Assembly: GCA_013151695.1 (NCBI GenBank)
Contig: JAADHW010000042.1
Span: 1 to 41,246 of the forward strand
Length of the DNA stretch: 41,246 nt
From: Gammaproteobacteria bacterium
GTDB lineage: Bacteria > Pseudomonadota > Gammaproteobacteria > Pseudomonadales > Azotimanducaceae
Direction of reading: 5' to 3'
Part shown: positions 17,483 through 26,294 of the stretch, one piece after another
Layout of the letters: every line of letters begins with the position of its first letter
Numbering within the stretch: the first letter of the stretch is position 1
Position numbers and translations under genes: made by a program
Notes under the pieces: model-generated
Databases searched by the model: none
What the model was told of the DNA's origin: nothing
Seen by the model: the letters and a program-made list of their open reading frames with translations, nothing else

Positions 17483-18631
17483 ATGCCAAGTGTTATCGTT
17501 GAAGATTCCGTAGGAATCGTAAACAGCCAAATCTATACGCACACCCAGCCGTTCACGCTGCAATGCGGCACCACACTGCCGAGCTATGAGTTGGTTTACG
17601 AAACTTATGGCGTCCTAAACGAAAATAAAAGCAACGCTATACTTGTCTGCCATGCCTTGTCTGGGCACCACCATGCAGCTGGTTATCACTCCATGGATGA
17701 GAAAAAACCAGGATGGTGGGATACTTGCATAGGCCCAAACAAGCCAATCGACACTAATATTTTTTATGTTGTCAGTGTTAACAATCTAGGTGGGTGTCAC
17801 GGCAGTACTGGGCCGCTAACACTAGATCCAGAAACACAGAAACTTTACGGTCCGTCATTTCCCAGCGTATTAGTGCGCGACTGGGTGGTCAGCCAATCAC
17901 ATCTTGCCGATCATCTGGGGATCCACAAGTTTGCGGCCATCGTCGGTGGCAGTCTTGGCGGCATGCAAGCTCTACAGTGGACTATAGATTTCCCTGATCG
18001 CGTAAACGCAGCACTGCTCATTGCCTGTGCTGCCAAACTATCCGCACAAAATATCGCCTTCAATGAAATCGCAAGACAAGCAATTACCACAGACCCAAAT
18101 TTTTTCGCTGGCCGCTATGTAGAAAATTCAGTCCAACCTAGCCAAGGACTAATGCTGGCGCGAATGATAGGCCATGTCACCTATTTGTCCGACGATGGCA
18201 TGCGCGAGAGATTTGGCCGGGAACTAAAGTCTGGGGATCTGGGCAGTGGTGGTGGCGTAGAATTTCAAGTGGAAAGCTACCTACATTACCAGGGCAGGGC
18301 ATTCTCCAAACATTTCGATGCTAACACATACGTGCTAATGACTAAGGCGCTAGACTACTTCGACCCTGCTCGCGAAACTGGAAACGACTTAGTCGCCACG
18401 TTTGCACCGGTAAAGGCTAAGTTTCTAGTGCTCTCCTTTAGTAGTGATTGGCGCTTTCCTGTTGAACGATCCAGAGAAATTGTCAACGCGCTCATTGAAG
18501 CTCGAAAAAATGTAGCGGCTGCTGAAATCGAATCAGATCAAGGTCACGATTCATTTTTATTGCCGATAGAACGCTACGTGCGAATACTTCGCAGCTATCT
18601 AATACGTATTGCAGATGAGGTATGCAAATGA
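17483..18631 (+). CDS. metX: Homoserine O-acyltransferase MetX
   Basis: Alpha/beta-hydrolase enzyme that acylates homoserine for methionine synthesis. The track begins at 17429, but homology starts at the ATG at 17483 ([11 protein letters not shown]), giving 382 aa. The nucleophile is S157 in [12 protein letters not shown]. The C-terminal Asp lies in [13 protein letters not shown] and the His in DQGHDSFLL. Related gammaproteobacterial MetX enzymes with a downstream metW are often succinyl- rather than acetyl-transferases; which acyl group is used here cannot be decided by eye. The 3' end overlaps metW. Confidence 0.95.
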   Translation: MPSVIVEDSVGIVNSQIYTHTQPFTLQCGTTLPSYELVYETYGVLNENKSNAILVCHALSGHHHAAGYHSMDEKKPGWWDTCIGPNKPIDTNIFYVVSVNNLGGCHGSTGPLTLDPETQKLYGPSFPSVLVRDWVVSQSHLADHLGIHKFAAIVGGSLGGMQALQWTIDFPDRVNAALLIACAAKLSAQNIAFNEIARQAITTDPNFFAGRYVENSVQPSQGLMLARMIGHVTYLSDDGMRERFGRELKSGDLGSGGGVEFQVESYLHYQGRAFSKHFDANTYVLMTKALDYFDPARETGNDLVATFAPVKAKFLVLSFSSDWRFPVERSREIVNALIEARKNVAAAEIESDQGHDSFLLPIERYVRILRSYLIRIADEVCK

Positions 18632-19230
18632 CGCTGCGGGCTGACCTTAAGCTCATCTCCGAGTTGGTGAATCCAAATGCTCGTGTCCTAGACCTAGGCT
18701 GCGGCGAAGGAGATTTGCTTGCTCATCTACAACATACCAAACAAGTAAACGGCTACGGACTTGATGTGGACGCTAATAATATTCGAATTTGTATCGACAA
18801 AGGTGTCAACGTTATAGAACAAAACCTAGACGATGGTTTAAGCAACTTCGCTGATGATAGTTTTGACATGGTGGTGATGACAGAGACACTTCAATCTGTT
18901 CGCGAACCCGATCATCTGCTCAAAGAAATGTTACGCATAGGAGAAGAATGTGTTGTCACCTTCCCCAATTTTGGGCACTGGCGTTGTCGACTACAGTTGA
19001 TGACATTCGGTCGCATGCCAGTGGCAAACCACTTACCTCACTCGTGGTTCAATACCCCTAACATCCACTTGTGCACATTCAAAGATTTCGAGGCACTATG
19101 CCTCGATCTGAATCTACGCATTATTCAGCGTCGAGTCGTGGACTATAAACACAATGAGTACACCTGGCTTTCAAGTGCCCCAAATTTGTTAGGCACGGTG
19201 GCTTTCTATCGTTTGGGAAAAAATTCTTAA
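18628..19230 (+). CDS. metW: MetW, methionine biosynthesis methyltransferase-fold protein
   Basis: A 200-aa class I SAM-methyltransferase-fold protein that works with MetX in many proteobacteria. The motif I loop [15 protein letters not shown] lies near the N-terminus, with [10 protein letters not shown] and [11 protein letters not shown] as MetW-specific segments. There are two in-frame ATGs: 18622 is only 1 nt from GAGG, while 18628 is 7 nt away and forms a classic ATGA overlap with the metX stop. I chose 18628. The metX/metW overlap implies translational coupling and matched stoichiometry. Confidence 0.94.
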   Translation: MTLRADLKLISELVNPNARVLDLGCGEGDLLAHLQHTKQVNGYGLDVDANNIRICIDKGVNVIEQNLDDGLSNFADDSFDMVVMTETLQSVREPDHLLKEMLRIGEECVVTFPNFGHWRCRLQLMTFGRMPVANHLPHSWFNTPNIHLCTFKDFEALCLDLNLRIIQRRVVDYKHNEYTWLSSAPNLLGTVAFYRLGKNS

Positions 19231-19667
19231 TGCACATGTATTCGCTGTCTAAATGTCTGATGGTTGCTTCAGTTCTTTTTCTATCACCTTGCAGTTTCGC
19301 CGAGCAGAAAGTTGTTTTCGGCGAATATGAAATCCACTACATCGTCATTCCCACCACATTTTTAGATTCGTCCGTTGCAAACCAGTACAACCTTGTCCGC
19401 GGCAATGATCGAGCCCTGGTTAATATTTCGATTCTGAACGCCGAGTCCAAAGGCGTCCAAGCGGTGGTTACAGGCACATCTAAAAATTTAATAGGGCAAA
19501 TTCAAACCTTGTCATTCGCTGAAGTGAAAGAGCAGCAGGCGATTTACTATCTTGCCCAATTACGACACGCCGACGAAGAACATCACCGACTGGAAATCAG
19601 CATCCAGTTGCCGAATGGCAAAACCGCTCACCTTGATTTCAGACAAAAAATGTACTGGGAACGCTGA
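19230..19667 (+). CDS. Exported DUF4426-family protein
   Basis: A 145-aa protein with a Sec-type signal peptide (hydrophobic CLMVASVLFLSPCSFA, probable cleavage after SFA) and a beta-rich mature domain beginning FGEYEIHYIVIPTTF. It matches the DUF4426 proteins that sit between metW and rdgB in pseudomonads; no function is established. The start overlaps the metW stop (TAATG) and the stop overlaps the rdgB start (TGATG), so it is embedded in a coupled series. It is probably periplasmic. Confidence 0.85.
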   Translation: MHMYSLSKCLMVASVLFLSPCSFAEQKVVFGEYEIHYIVIPTTFLDSSVANQYNLVRGNDRALVNISILNAESKGVQAVVTGTSKNLIGQIQTLSFAEVKEQQAIYYLAQLRHADEEHHRLEISIQLPNGKTAHLDFRQKMYWER

Positions 19668-20257
19668 TGAGGGTTGTCTTGGCGAGCCGTAACAACGGCA
19701 AATTGCTGGAACTACAACGTCTCTTAGAACCTCTACACTTAGACCTCGAATCCCAGGCGCAGCACAACGTTCCAAGCCCTGAAGAAACTGGCCTTACATT
19801 TATCGAAAACGCGCTGATCAAAGCACGCGCAGTATCACTTGCGACTGATTTACCAGCCATTGCAGATGACAGCGGCTTAGTGGTGCCTGCACTCAACGGA
19901 GCGCCGGGTATTTACTCCGCTCGATATGCGGGCACAGATGCAACGGACTCGGCAAACAATCTCAAACTGACCGAAACACTACGCGGGATTAAGAACAGGG
20001 CTGCCTATTTCTACTGTGCCATGGTGTTTGTCTACCGAGCCGAAGACCCAACACCCCTCATCGCCACAGCACGATGGCACGGATCGATTATAGATGAGCC
20101 TAGAGGAGACAATGGATTTGGCTATGACCCATACTTTCTCATTTCTGGTATGCACCATACATCAGCCCAGCTGGCCTCCAAGCAGAAAAACAAGCTCAGC
20201 CATCGCGGCCAAGCCACCCAAAAGCTCATCGAACAGCTAGCGAACAATGTTAGATAA
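19667..20257 (+). CDS. rdgB: XTP/dITP pyrophosphatase (RdgB/HAM1)
   Basis: A house-cleaning nucleotide pyrophosphatase that hydrolyses ITP, dITP and XTP to keep non-canonical purines out of nucleic acids; 196 aa. Signature segments are VVLASRNNGKLLEL (substrate binding), GLTFIENALIKAR, ADDSGLVVPALNGAPGIYSARYAG (metal and base recognition) and FGYDPYF near the C-terminus. It starts by TGATG overlap with the DUF4426 gene and overlaps hemW by 11 bp. Confidence 0.97.
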   Translation: MRVVLASRNNGKLLELQRLLEPLHLDLESQAQHNVPSPEETGLTFIENALIKARAVSLATDLPAIADDSGLVVPALNGAPGIYSARYAGTDATDSANNLKLTETLRGIKNRAAYFYCAMVFVYRAEDPTPLIATARWHGSIIDEPRGDNGFGYDPYFLISGMHHTSAQLASKQKNKLSHRGQATQKLIEQLANNVR

Positions 20258-21404
20258 CTTAGCCCTCTATGCACACTTCCCCTGGTGCGTTAAAAAATGC
20301 CCCTATTGCGACTTCAATTCTCATCCAATGCCAGAAAAGGTAGATTGGCGTGGGTATGTTGACGCCTTGTTAATAGATTGGAACAGCCAAAACGAGGCTC
20401 TACAAAACGAAGCTCTGAAAGAAAAATCATCTAAACCCGAAACTCACCGATTTGGCATCACCATCGCTTCTATCTTTCTAGGCGGCGGCACACCCAGCCT
20501 CTTTGAAGCACCACACTTCTCTCACTTACTACAGTCGATCCCCCTGGCATATAACGCCGAAATCACAATGGAGGCGAATCCGGGAACCACCGAACATACC
20601 AATTTCTCGACTTATCATGCGGTAGGAATTAACCGTCTCAGTCTGGGGGCGCAATCTTTTAGTGACGCATCGCTCGCAAAGCTTGGCCGCATACACAGTG
20701 CCGATGAAACAACTATAGCCTTTGAAAACGCACGTAACGGCGGGTTTGACAACATCAACATTGATCTTATGTGGGGTCTACCTCAACAAACGGTGGATGA
20801 CGCCTTGAACGATATACGACGTGCTATCTCTTTGCAGCCAGAGCATATTTCCTGGTACCAACTGACCATTGAAGCCAAAACCGAATTTGCAGTAAGAACT
20901 CCGTTATTACCAAAAGAACAAACGTTGGCTGATATCGAAAAATATGGTTTAGAGCTACTTGGAGACGCAGGTTATGGTCGCTATGAGGTCTCTGCATTTG
21001 CTAAGCCTGGGAAAGCGTGTCGCCACAATATCAACTACTGGCAATTTGGCGACTATGTCGGCATAGGCGCCGGTGCCCACGGTAAGCTAATGAATAGTGC
21101 CGGGCAAATATGGCGATATGCAAAGCCCCATCAGCCACGTGTGTACTTGAAAAACTCCCAGGTCACCAAAAACACGCTTGTGGATAGCCAGCAACTCGCT
21201 GTCGAATTCATGATGAACGCGCTGCGTTTACTAGACGGCGTCAGCTTTGACCAATTCACACACACGACTGGCTTAGCATGGAAAGAGATAGAGACAACCT
21301 GGCTGAGTCTGGTTGAGCAAGGTCTAGTGCGGGCAGATCGCTGTGCCACTACCCCAACAGGGTTGCGATATCTTGATTCAGTGGTGGGCAAATTTATTAA
21401 CTGA
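20247..21404 (+). CDS. hemW: HemW, radical SAM heme chaperone
   Basis: A radical SAM protein formerly annotated as coproporphyrinogen III oxidase-like; HemW binds and delivers heme to respiratory enzymes. It is 385 aa. The cluster motif C14-x3-C18-x2-C21 (WCVKKCPYC) is followed by FLGGGTPSLF, EITMEANPGT, RLSLGAQSF and the C-terminal HemN-C domain (NYWQFGDYVGIGAGAHG). An in-frame tandem 15-nt duplication (NEALQNEAL) occupies the loop before SIFLGGGTP. The start overlaps rdgB by 11 bp, and the end overlaps convergent trmB by 8 bp. Confidence 0.94.
   Translation: MLDNLALYAHFPWCVKKCPYCDFNSHPMPEKVDWRGYVDALLIDWNSQNEALQNEALKEKSSKPETHRFGITIASIFLGGGTPSLFEAPHFSHLLQSIPLAYNAEITMEANPGTTEHTNFSTYHAVGINRLSLGAQSFSDASLAKLGRIHSADETTIAFENARNGGFDNINIDLMWGLPQQTVDDALNDIRRAISLQPEHISWYQLTIEAKTEFAVRTPLLPKEQTLADIEKYGLELLGDAGYGRYEVSAFAKPGKACRHNINYWQFGDYVGIGAGAHGKLMNSAGQIWRYAKPHQPRVYLKNSQVTKNTLVDSQQLAVEFMMNALRLLDGVSFDQFTHTTGLAWKEIETTWLSLVEQGLVRADRCATTPTGLRYLDSVVGKFIN
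20388..20417. repeat. 15-bp tandem duplication inside hemW
   Basis: Units caaaacgaggctcta and caaaacgaagctctg (2 mismatches) lie back to back and encode QNEAL repeats in a variable surface-loop position between the cluster motif and GGGTP. The frame is preserved. Confidence 0.75.
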
Positions 21405-22113
21405 CCTTCTCGCTAGCTTCGGTCACAACTTTACGGCGGTAAATAAGGTCATGGATTTCGTGGCCTAGCTTTTGACCTCGCCGTTCAAAATTTGTCGTCA
21501 CTCTACTGTCCAACACTTCCTCTACCTGGGATGGCGTATCCGCCTGGCGTGTGCAATCAATTGTGGGCAGAAACGATGTCACCTGCGCCAATACTTCTCG
21601 CATCCAATCAGCGTACGGGGACCAATCTGTTGCAAGGTGTAGTTTCCCATGGGGTTTTACTATTCGAGCCAGATCATGAATAAAATCGACCTGCACCAAG
21701 CGACGTTTATGGTGCCTTTTTTTTGGCCAAGGGTCGGGAAAAAATATTCTCACTTCATCTACCACATGGCAATCTATATCGGCACACACCAATTGAGCAG
21801 GCTGCTGCAGTACCCTGACGTTATCTATCTCGCGCTTGTGCAGGCCATCGACTAAAGCGCCAACGCCTGGTTGATACAACTCGATTCCAAATAATTGCCA
21901 TTCGGGTTTCGTCTGCGCCCAATCTAGTAAGGCGCGGCCCATACCAAAGCCAATCTCAATACCTACGCACCGATTGTGATGTAGGGATACAGTATCGCTA
22001 GAATAATCTGCGACCAATTCATCAAATGCGCGCATCTGCGCTTTGGTCATCCGGCCGCGCCGGCGAATATATGTATGCTCACGAAAGCTACTATTTATGG
22101 GTTCGCTCGGCAT
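21397..22113 (-). CDS. trmB: tRNA (guanine-N7)-methyltransferase
   Basis: Makes m7G46 in the tRNA variable loop; class I SAM methyltransferase, 238 aa. Motif I is IEIGFGMGRALLDWA, then FGIELYQPGVG. The TrmB signature FFPDPWPKKRHHKRR is followed by HLATDWSPYADW. The ATG is supported by family alignment (THIRRRGRMTKAQ... is the usual N-terminal region), although no clear Shine-Dalgarno sequence is visible. It follows the DUF423 gene on the same strand after 19 bp and converges on hemW with overlapping 3' ends. Confidence 0.95.
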   Translation of the reverse strand: MPSEPINSSFREHTYIRRRGRMTKAQMRAFDELVADYSSDTVSLHHNRCVGIEIGFGMGRALLDWAQTKPEWQLFGIELYQPGVGALVDGLHKREIDNVRVLQQPAQLVCADIDCHVVDEVRIFFPDPWPKKRHHKRRLVQVDFIHDLARIVKPHGKLHLATDWSPYADWMREVLAQVTSFLPTIDCTRQADTPSQVEEVLDSRVTTNFERRGQKLGHEIHDLIYRRKVVTEASEKVS

Positions 22114-22132
22114 TAGAACAACGCCAACACAC

Positions 22133-22510
22133 TTATCGCCACTTAATTACAGCAATAGCAAGACTCGTCCAGCCAAGAATAAAAGCGATACCGCCTAGTG
22201 GAGTAATGGGCCCAAACCATGCTTGGCTGCTCAGAACTAGTAAATAGAGGCTACCGCAAAACAAGATAACACCAACACTCATCAAGCCCGCTGCCACCAA
22301 TAGCAAATTGGACTGATAACTGCGGTGCCAAATACCAATGATCAGCAGTGTTATTGCGTGCATCCACTGATAAGAAACTGCTGTATCCCAGGCTCCGACG
22401 TCTTCTCTGCCTAGATATTCAGCAAGTCCGTGTGCACCCCACGCCCCAAAAATAACGCCGGTGAGTCCGAAGAGCACACCGGCGAGAACAACACATTTAG
22501 AAGCCGTCAC
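22133..22510 (-). CDS. DUF423 small integral membrane protein (YgdD-like)
   Basis: A 125-aa very hydrophobic protein with about four membrane helices. The N-terminal segment GVIFGAWGAHGL is the DUF423 hallmark (AFGAHxL-like). Later segments are YQWMHAITLLIIGIW and GVILFCGSLYLLVLS, and PLGGIAFILGW near the end is also conserved. GTG start. Function unknown. It lies between rpoH and trmB, all on the minus strand. Confidence 0.88.
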   Translation of the reverse strand: MTASKCVVLAGVLFGLTGVIFGAWGAHGLAEYLGREDVGAWDTAVSYQWMHAITLLIIGIWHRSYQSNLLLVAAGLMSVGVILFCGSLYLLVLSSQAWFGPITPLGGIAFILGWTSLAIAVIKWR

Positions 22511-22512
22511 AG

Positions 22513-22528
22513 ACTAGGGAACCTCTGA
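22513..22528. repeat. 16-bp intergenic repeat, copy 1
   Basis: actagggaacctctga, in the 35-bp gap between rpoH and the DUF423 gene. It matches 31218-31233 at 15 of 16 positions. It could be a fragment of a dispersed element or a coincidence. Confidence 0.35.
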
Positions 22529-22545
22529 TTAGGTCATTGTGACTG

Positions 22546-23418
22546 TTAGGCTGCGATGGCTTTTTTAAGCTTTTTCATCGCATTTTTTTCAAGCTGTCGA
22601 ATACGTTCTGCCGATATACCGTACTGTGCAGCTAACTCGTGCAGCGTAGATTTTTCATCACTGAGCCACCGCTGCTGCAATATGTCCCGGCTACGATCGT
22701 CTAAATCTTTTAATGCCAACGCTAATCGCTCGTTCTTATCCGCCTGAAAATCTTCATCCGCAACAATATCAGCAGGGTCCGAAGCCGGAGCAACGAGAAA
22801 ATGAGCAGGTGCAGTACTGGCCCCGTCGTCCAAGTCGTATCCATCAAAAGCCATGTCGCTGGCGGTCAGGCGACCTTCCATGCGCGTGACTTCCTTGGCG
22901 GAAACCCCAAGATCATCAGCAATGGCCTTGGTTTCACGCTGGTTTAACCAAGAAAGCTGCTTTTTGGAACTGCGAAGATTAAAAAACAACTTTCGCTGAG
23001 CCTTGGTCGTGGCTACTTTCACAATACGCCAATTGCGTAAAATGAACTCATGCATTTCTGCCTTTATCCAATGCACAGCAAAAGACACCAGGCGCACACC
23101 CACATTGGGGTCGAAACGCTTTACAGCCTTCATCAATCCAACATTACCTTCTTGGATGAGGTCGGCCTGGGAAAGGCCATAACCTTTATAAGATCTAGCA
23201 ATGTGGGCAACAAAGCGAAGGTGGCTAAGCACCAATTCACGCGCTGCGGCAAGGTCTTGGTCATAGTAAAAGCGTTTGGCGAGGGCTTGTTCGTCCTCTA
23301 CGCTCAAAATCTGCAAGCCACTTATGGTATTTAGATAGGCGTCTAAATCGCGGCCAGGCGCTAAGCTTGGCAATGCCATTAAATTTGTCGTTGCAGAAAA
23401 AGTTGCACTTGTGGTCAT
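22546..23418 (-). CDS. rpoH: RNA polymerase heat-shock sigma factor sigma-32
   Basis: Sigma-32, directing transcription of heat-shock chaperones and proteases. The track start (23457) lacks support. The ATG at 23418 is preceded by CGGAGG at 6-nt spacing and matches homologues (MTTSATF...), giving 290 aa. Region 2 has [20 protein letters not shown] and [26 protein letters not shown]. The RpoH box QRKLFFNLR is intact. Region 4 ends in [30 protein letters not shown]. It is downstream of ftsX as in E. coli and Pseudomonas, with its own 99-bp spacer. Confidence 0.97.
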   Translation of the reverse strand: MTTSATFSATTNLMALPSLAPGRDLDAYLNTISGLQILSVEDEQALAKRFYYDQDLAAARELVLSHLRFVAHIARSYKGYGLSQADLIQEGNVGLMKAVKRFDPNVGVRLVSFAVHWIKAEMHEFILRNWRIVKVATTKAQRKLFFNLRSSKKQLSWLNQRETKAIADDLGVSAKEVTRMEGRLTASDMAFDGYDLDDGASTAPAHFLVAPASDPADIVADEDFQADKNERLALALKDLDDRSRDILQQRWLSDEKSTLHELAAQYGISAERIRQLEKNAMKKLKKAIAA

Positions 23419-23439
23419 GTGATACCTCCGGTAACACTT

Positions 23440-23445
23440 ATTATA
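23440..23445 (-). promoter_or_regulatory. Candidate -10 element upstream of rpoH
   Basis: On the minus strand a perfect TATAAT lies 21 bp upstream of the rpoH ATG, in an AT-rich run (GAATTATATAATAAG). The -35 position at 17-bp spacing (TCCAAT) is poor, so this would be an activated promoter or only part of a multi-promoter region. rpoH is known to use several promoters in enterics. Confidence 0.3.
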
Positions 23446-23517
23446 TAATTCTAGCACTCTGGATTGGAGACTGCTAGTTAATATGCGAGTTCCGTGACAG
23501 GGTCTAACTCTCTGAAT

Positions 23518-24498
23518 TTAAACAACTTCTAGATCTCGAACACGTTGTCTTACAGCCATCAGCGCGCCCAAAATTCCAAGCCCACTGCCCACAAGCAATA
23601 AAACTGTCAAAAACAGCGGGCCAAAACCCGCCAGGTCGAGGGTTTGCTGATAACTACCCAGCAGCCCTTGGAGCGGCGGTTCGATAACGAGTATGGTTAT
23701 AGCGATCAACATCGCCGCAACAACACCTCCGCCAAAACCATAGATCGCACCAAAGTATAGAAAAGGTCGCCGAACTTGTCCTGGCGTCGCTCCCACCAAC
23801 TTCAATACACGTAGTTCATCTAAGCGCGCCTCTATCGCCAGCCGCACCGACGAAGCCGTGACTAATACCGCGCCAAGACCAAACAGCACCGCCAGCATCG
23901 CACCCAAGCGGCTAACCACACGAGAAAGCTCATTGAGTCGTTCCAACCAGGTTTTTTCAACCACTACCTCGGCTACGCCAGCGAAAGCTTGCGTTTCGTT
24001 AATTAGCAATTCAACTTCTATAGGACCAATAGATTGGGCAAAGCGTGCCTGTAGTGATGCCGGTAAGGGGTTGCTACCCAGTAGATCTAACGCACTGCCT
24101 AAGCCACTGTAGGTCTTGAATTCTTCCAAGGCGTCTTTGGCTGTGGTCAACTCCACGCGATCAATATTCTGTTGGTCTTCAAGATAGCCCTGTACTGCTG
24201 CCACACTTGCATTGTCGGCTTGCAACGTAAAGTACACACTCAAACCCGGACGCCCCTCCCACTGGGCGCTCATTTCATCCATATTAACTTGCAGTATCCA
24301 CAAGCCCGCGGGTAACGCCAGCGCAATACCCACCACCAACCAAACCAGAAAGCTAGCACCAAGGCGTGAGCTGACAAAGTTGAAAGATTCACCGCTGACG
24401 CGTAGATGGTCTCGCCCCCAACCTAACGGTCGGCGCTTCTGAGTTTCCCAAGGATCCTTCTTGGCTCTGTTGTTGTTAGCCCTGTTCTTATTAACTAT
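23518..24498 (-). CDS. ftsX: Cell division protein FtsX (non-AUG start proposed)
   Basis: Membrane partner of FtsE that activates septal peptidoglycan hydrolases. The track begins at a TTG (24339) inside the first membrane helix, which would cut the protein to 273 aa. The frame stays open upstream, and the extra residues (...RRPLGWGRDHLRVS..., RLGASFLVWL) match the usual cytoplasmic N-terminus. Between the upstream stop (24508-24510) and the TTG there is no ATG or GTG. The best start is ATA at 24498, 7 nt after GAGG and overlapping the ftsE stop, giving 326 aa. The extracytoplasmic domain spans about residues 70-210, and three C-terminal helices follow. Confidence 0.85.
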   Translation of the reverse strand: MVNKNRANNNRAKKDPWETQKRRPLGWGRDHLRVSGESFNFVSSRLGASFLVWLVVGIALALPAGLWILQVNMDEMSAQWEGRPGLSVYFTLQADNASVAAVQGYLEDQQNIDRVELTTAKDALEEFKTYSGLGSALDLLGSNPLPASLQARFAQSIGPIEVELLINETQAFAGVAEVVVEKTWLERLNELSRVVSRLGAMLAVLFGLGAVLVTASSVRLAIEARLDELRVLKLVGATPGQVRRPFLYFGAIYGFGGGVVAAMLIAITILVIEPPLQGLLGSYQQTLDLAGFGPLFLTVLLLVGSGLGILGALMAVRQRVRDLEVV

Positions 24499-25226
24499 GA
24501 GCCCACCTCAACACTTTCCGTTGGGTCAGATTGGGCGGGCGACTCCGTACTCGAATCGCCCGCTCGGTCGCTGACCACACGGCCACCTTCGAGATGAAGT
24601 ATGCGCTTGCCCATAGTTTCTATTAGGTCGATTTCGTGGCTGGCAACAATTACGGTTGTACCCACCTGGTTGAAACGCGTGAAAAGATCCATGATGTGCC
24701 GCGAAAGATCCGGGTCCAAATTCCCGGTTGGTTCGTCTGCTAACAATATTCGGGGTCGAGTGACCACGGCCCTGGCGATACCTATCCTTTGTTGCTCTCC
24801 CGTGGATAGGTGGCTTGGCAACAACCCTTCTTTTCCCAACAACTCCACTGTGGTGAGAGAAGCGCGCACCCGCCGAGCGACTTCACGTTCGCGCATTCCA
24901 GCAACACGTAGAGGCATAGCAACATTGTCGAACACCGTACGCGCCGCCAAAAGATGGTGATCTTGAAAAACCACTCCAATATGACGCCTATAAAGTGGCA
25001 ATCTTGCGGCAGACAATCCGCCAATGTCGACATCATTAACCAATATTTGACCACGCGTAGGAGTATCTGCACGGATCAAAAGTTTAAGAAAGGTACTTTT
25101 CCCAGCCCCCGAGTGACCGGTGAGAAAGGTCATAGATCCGGCTTCGAATTCTGTAGTAACTTCACTAAGCGCTTCAAAGCCATTTTCGAACCGCTTAGTT
25201 ACACGTTGTAATCGAATCTGTCCCAC
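24495..25226 (-). CDS. ftsE: Cell division ATP-binding protein FtsE
   Basis: ABC ATPase of the FtsEX complex at the division ring; 243 aa, slightly longer than usual (about 222) because of a Ser/Glu-rich C-terminal tail (DSSTESPAQSDPTESVEV). Walker A is GHSGAGKST, the Q-loop is VVFQDHHLL, the signature is HLSTGEQQRIGIARA, Walker B is ILLADEPTG, and the switch His is in VASHEID. The start is GTG, 5 bp after the ftsY stop. The stop overlaps the proposed ftsX start. The signature reads LSTGEQQR rather than the commoner LSGGEQQR. Confidence 0.96.
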   Translation of the reverse strand: MGQIRLQRVTKRFENGFEALSEVTTEFEAGSMTFLTGHSGAGKSTFLKLLIRADTPTRGQILVNDVDIGGLSAARLPLYRRHIGVVFQDHHLLAARTVFDNVAMPLRVAGMREREVARRVRASLTTVELLGKEGLLPSHLSTGEQQRIGIARAVVTRPRILLADEPTGNLDPDLSRHIMDLFTRFNQVGTTVIVASHEIDLIETMGKRILHLEGGRVVSDRAGDSSTESPAQSDPTESVEVGS

Positions 25227-25231
25227 AGGGC

Positions 25232-26209
25232 TTAACCTTCCGCCTGTGCCGTTATGTCTTGAGCTAAAAGGGCGTCTACGAAAGAGCGCGCTACAAATGG
25301 CCGCATATCGTCAATGCCTTCGCCCACTCCAATAAAATGTACCGGCACGTCAATATTGTTTAAGGCAGCGATTGCAAAAAGAACACCAGCCTTAGCACTA
25401 CCGTCGAGTTTGGTAATCACCAATCCGGTAAGTGGTACAGCTTGATTAAACAGCGACACCTGGCTGAGTGCGTTTTGTCCGATGCCACCATCAAGAACTA
25501 AGATCACATCGTGAGGTGCATTTTCGTCCAAGCGCTTAACAACACGGTGCACCTTAGTTAGCTCGTCCATCAATTGAGTTTTAGCTTGCAGCCGACCAGC
25601 AGTATCAACCAAAACAACATCTGCTCCTTTGGCTTGAGCAGATTGTACTGCATCATATACTACAGACGCACTATCTGAGCCTTGAGCTTGGGCAATCACT
25701 GGCACCCCATTGCGCTCACCCCATGCTTGTAACTGTTCTACTGCGGCCGCCCGGAACGTATCACCCGCCGCTAGAATAACCTGTTGGCCTTCATTCTGCA
25801 GTTGCTTAGCCAACTTGCCAATGGTTGTAGTCTTACCTACACCATTAACCCCGACAAAAAAGATGATGTGAGGCTTTTTGTCGCCTATCCGCAACGGCTT
25901 TTCCAACGGCGCTAAGCGCTTTGTTAACAAGTTCGCCAGCGCTTGGTGGAGTGCTCTGGTATTATTCAGCTCTTTGCGTCGAACACGCTGCGCCAAATCG
26001 CTCATGATGTCTGTTGTGGTATCCACTCCAACATCTGTGATGAGTAAGGCAGTCTCCAAATCGTCCAAAACATCGTCGTCTATTTCTCGTTCACCGAGAA
26101 GAAGATTACCCACTCCTTCGGCAAGCTGCGCCCGCGTTTTGGATAAGCCCTTACGCAGCCGCCCCCACAACCCGCCGCTGTTTTCATTGTCTGAATGCTC
26201 GTCGCTCAC
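25232..26209 (-). CDS. ftsY: Signal recognition particle receptor FtsY
   Basis: SRP-type GTPase docking ribosome-nascent-chain/SRP complexes at the membrane. The track uses TTG at 26212. The adjacent in-frame GTG at 26209 has better spacing (7 nt) from AGGA, so I prefer it (325 aa). The N domain is followed by G-domain motifs FVGVNGVGKTTT (G1), DTFRAAAVEQ, DTAGRLQ and TKLDGSAKAG, and by GVGEGIDDMRPF near the end. The acidic A domain is very short here, about 20 residues. It is first in ftsY-ftsE-ftsX and divergent from rsmD across 85 bp. Confidence 0.95.
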   Translation of the reverse strand: MSDEHSDNENSGGLWGRLRKGLSKTRAQLAEGVGNLLLGEREIDDDVLDDLETALLITDVGVDTTTDIMSDLAQRVRRKELNNTRALHQALANLLTKRLAPLEKPLRIGDKKPHIIFFVGVNGVGKTTTIGKLAKQLQNEGQQVILAAGDTFRAAAVEQLQAWGERNGVPVIAQAQGSDSASVVYDAVQSAQAKGADVVLVDTAGRLQAKTQLMDELTKVHRVVKRLDENAPHDVILVLDGGIGQNALSQVSLFNQAVPLTGLVITKLDGSAKAGVLFAIAALNNIDVPVHFIGVGEGIDDMRPFVARSFVDALLAQDITAQAEG

Positions 26210-26294
26210 CAATTTATCCTAGGTCTGCCTAATATCGCGCAAAGATCTTATACTGGGTGTTTAGAAAATCACACATACTCTTGGATGCTTAAAT

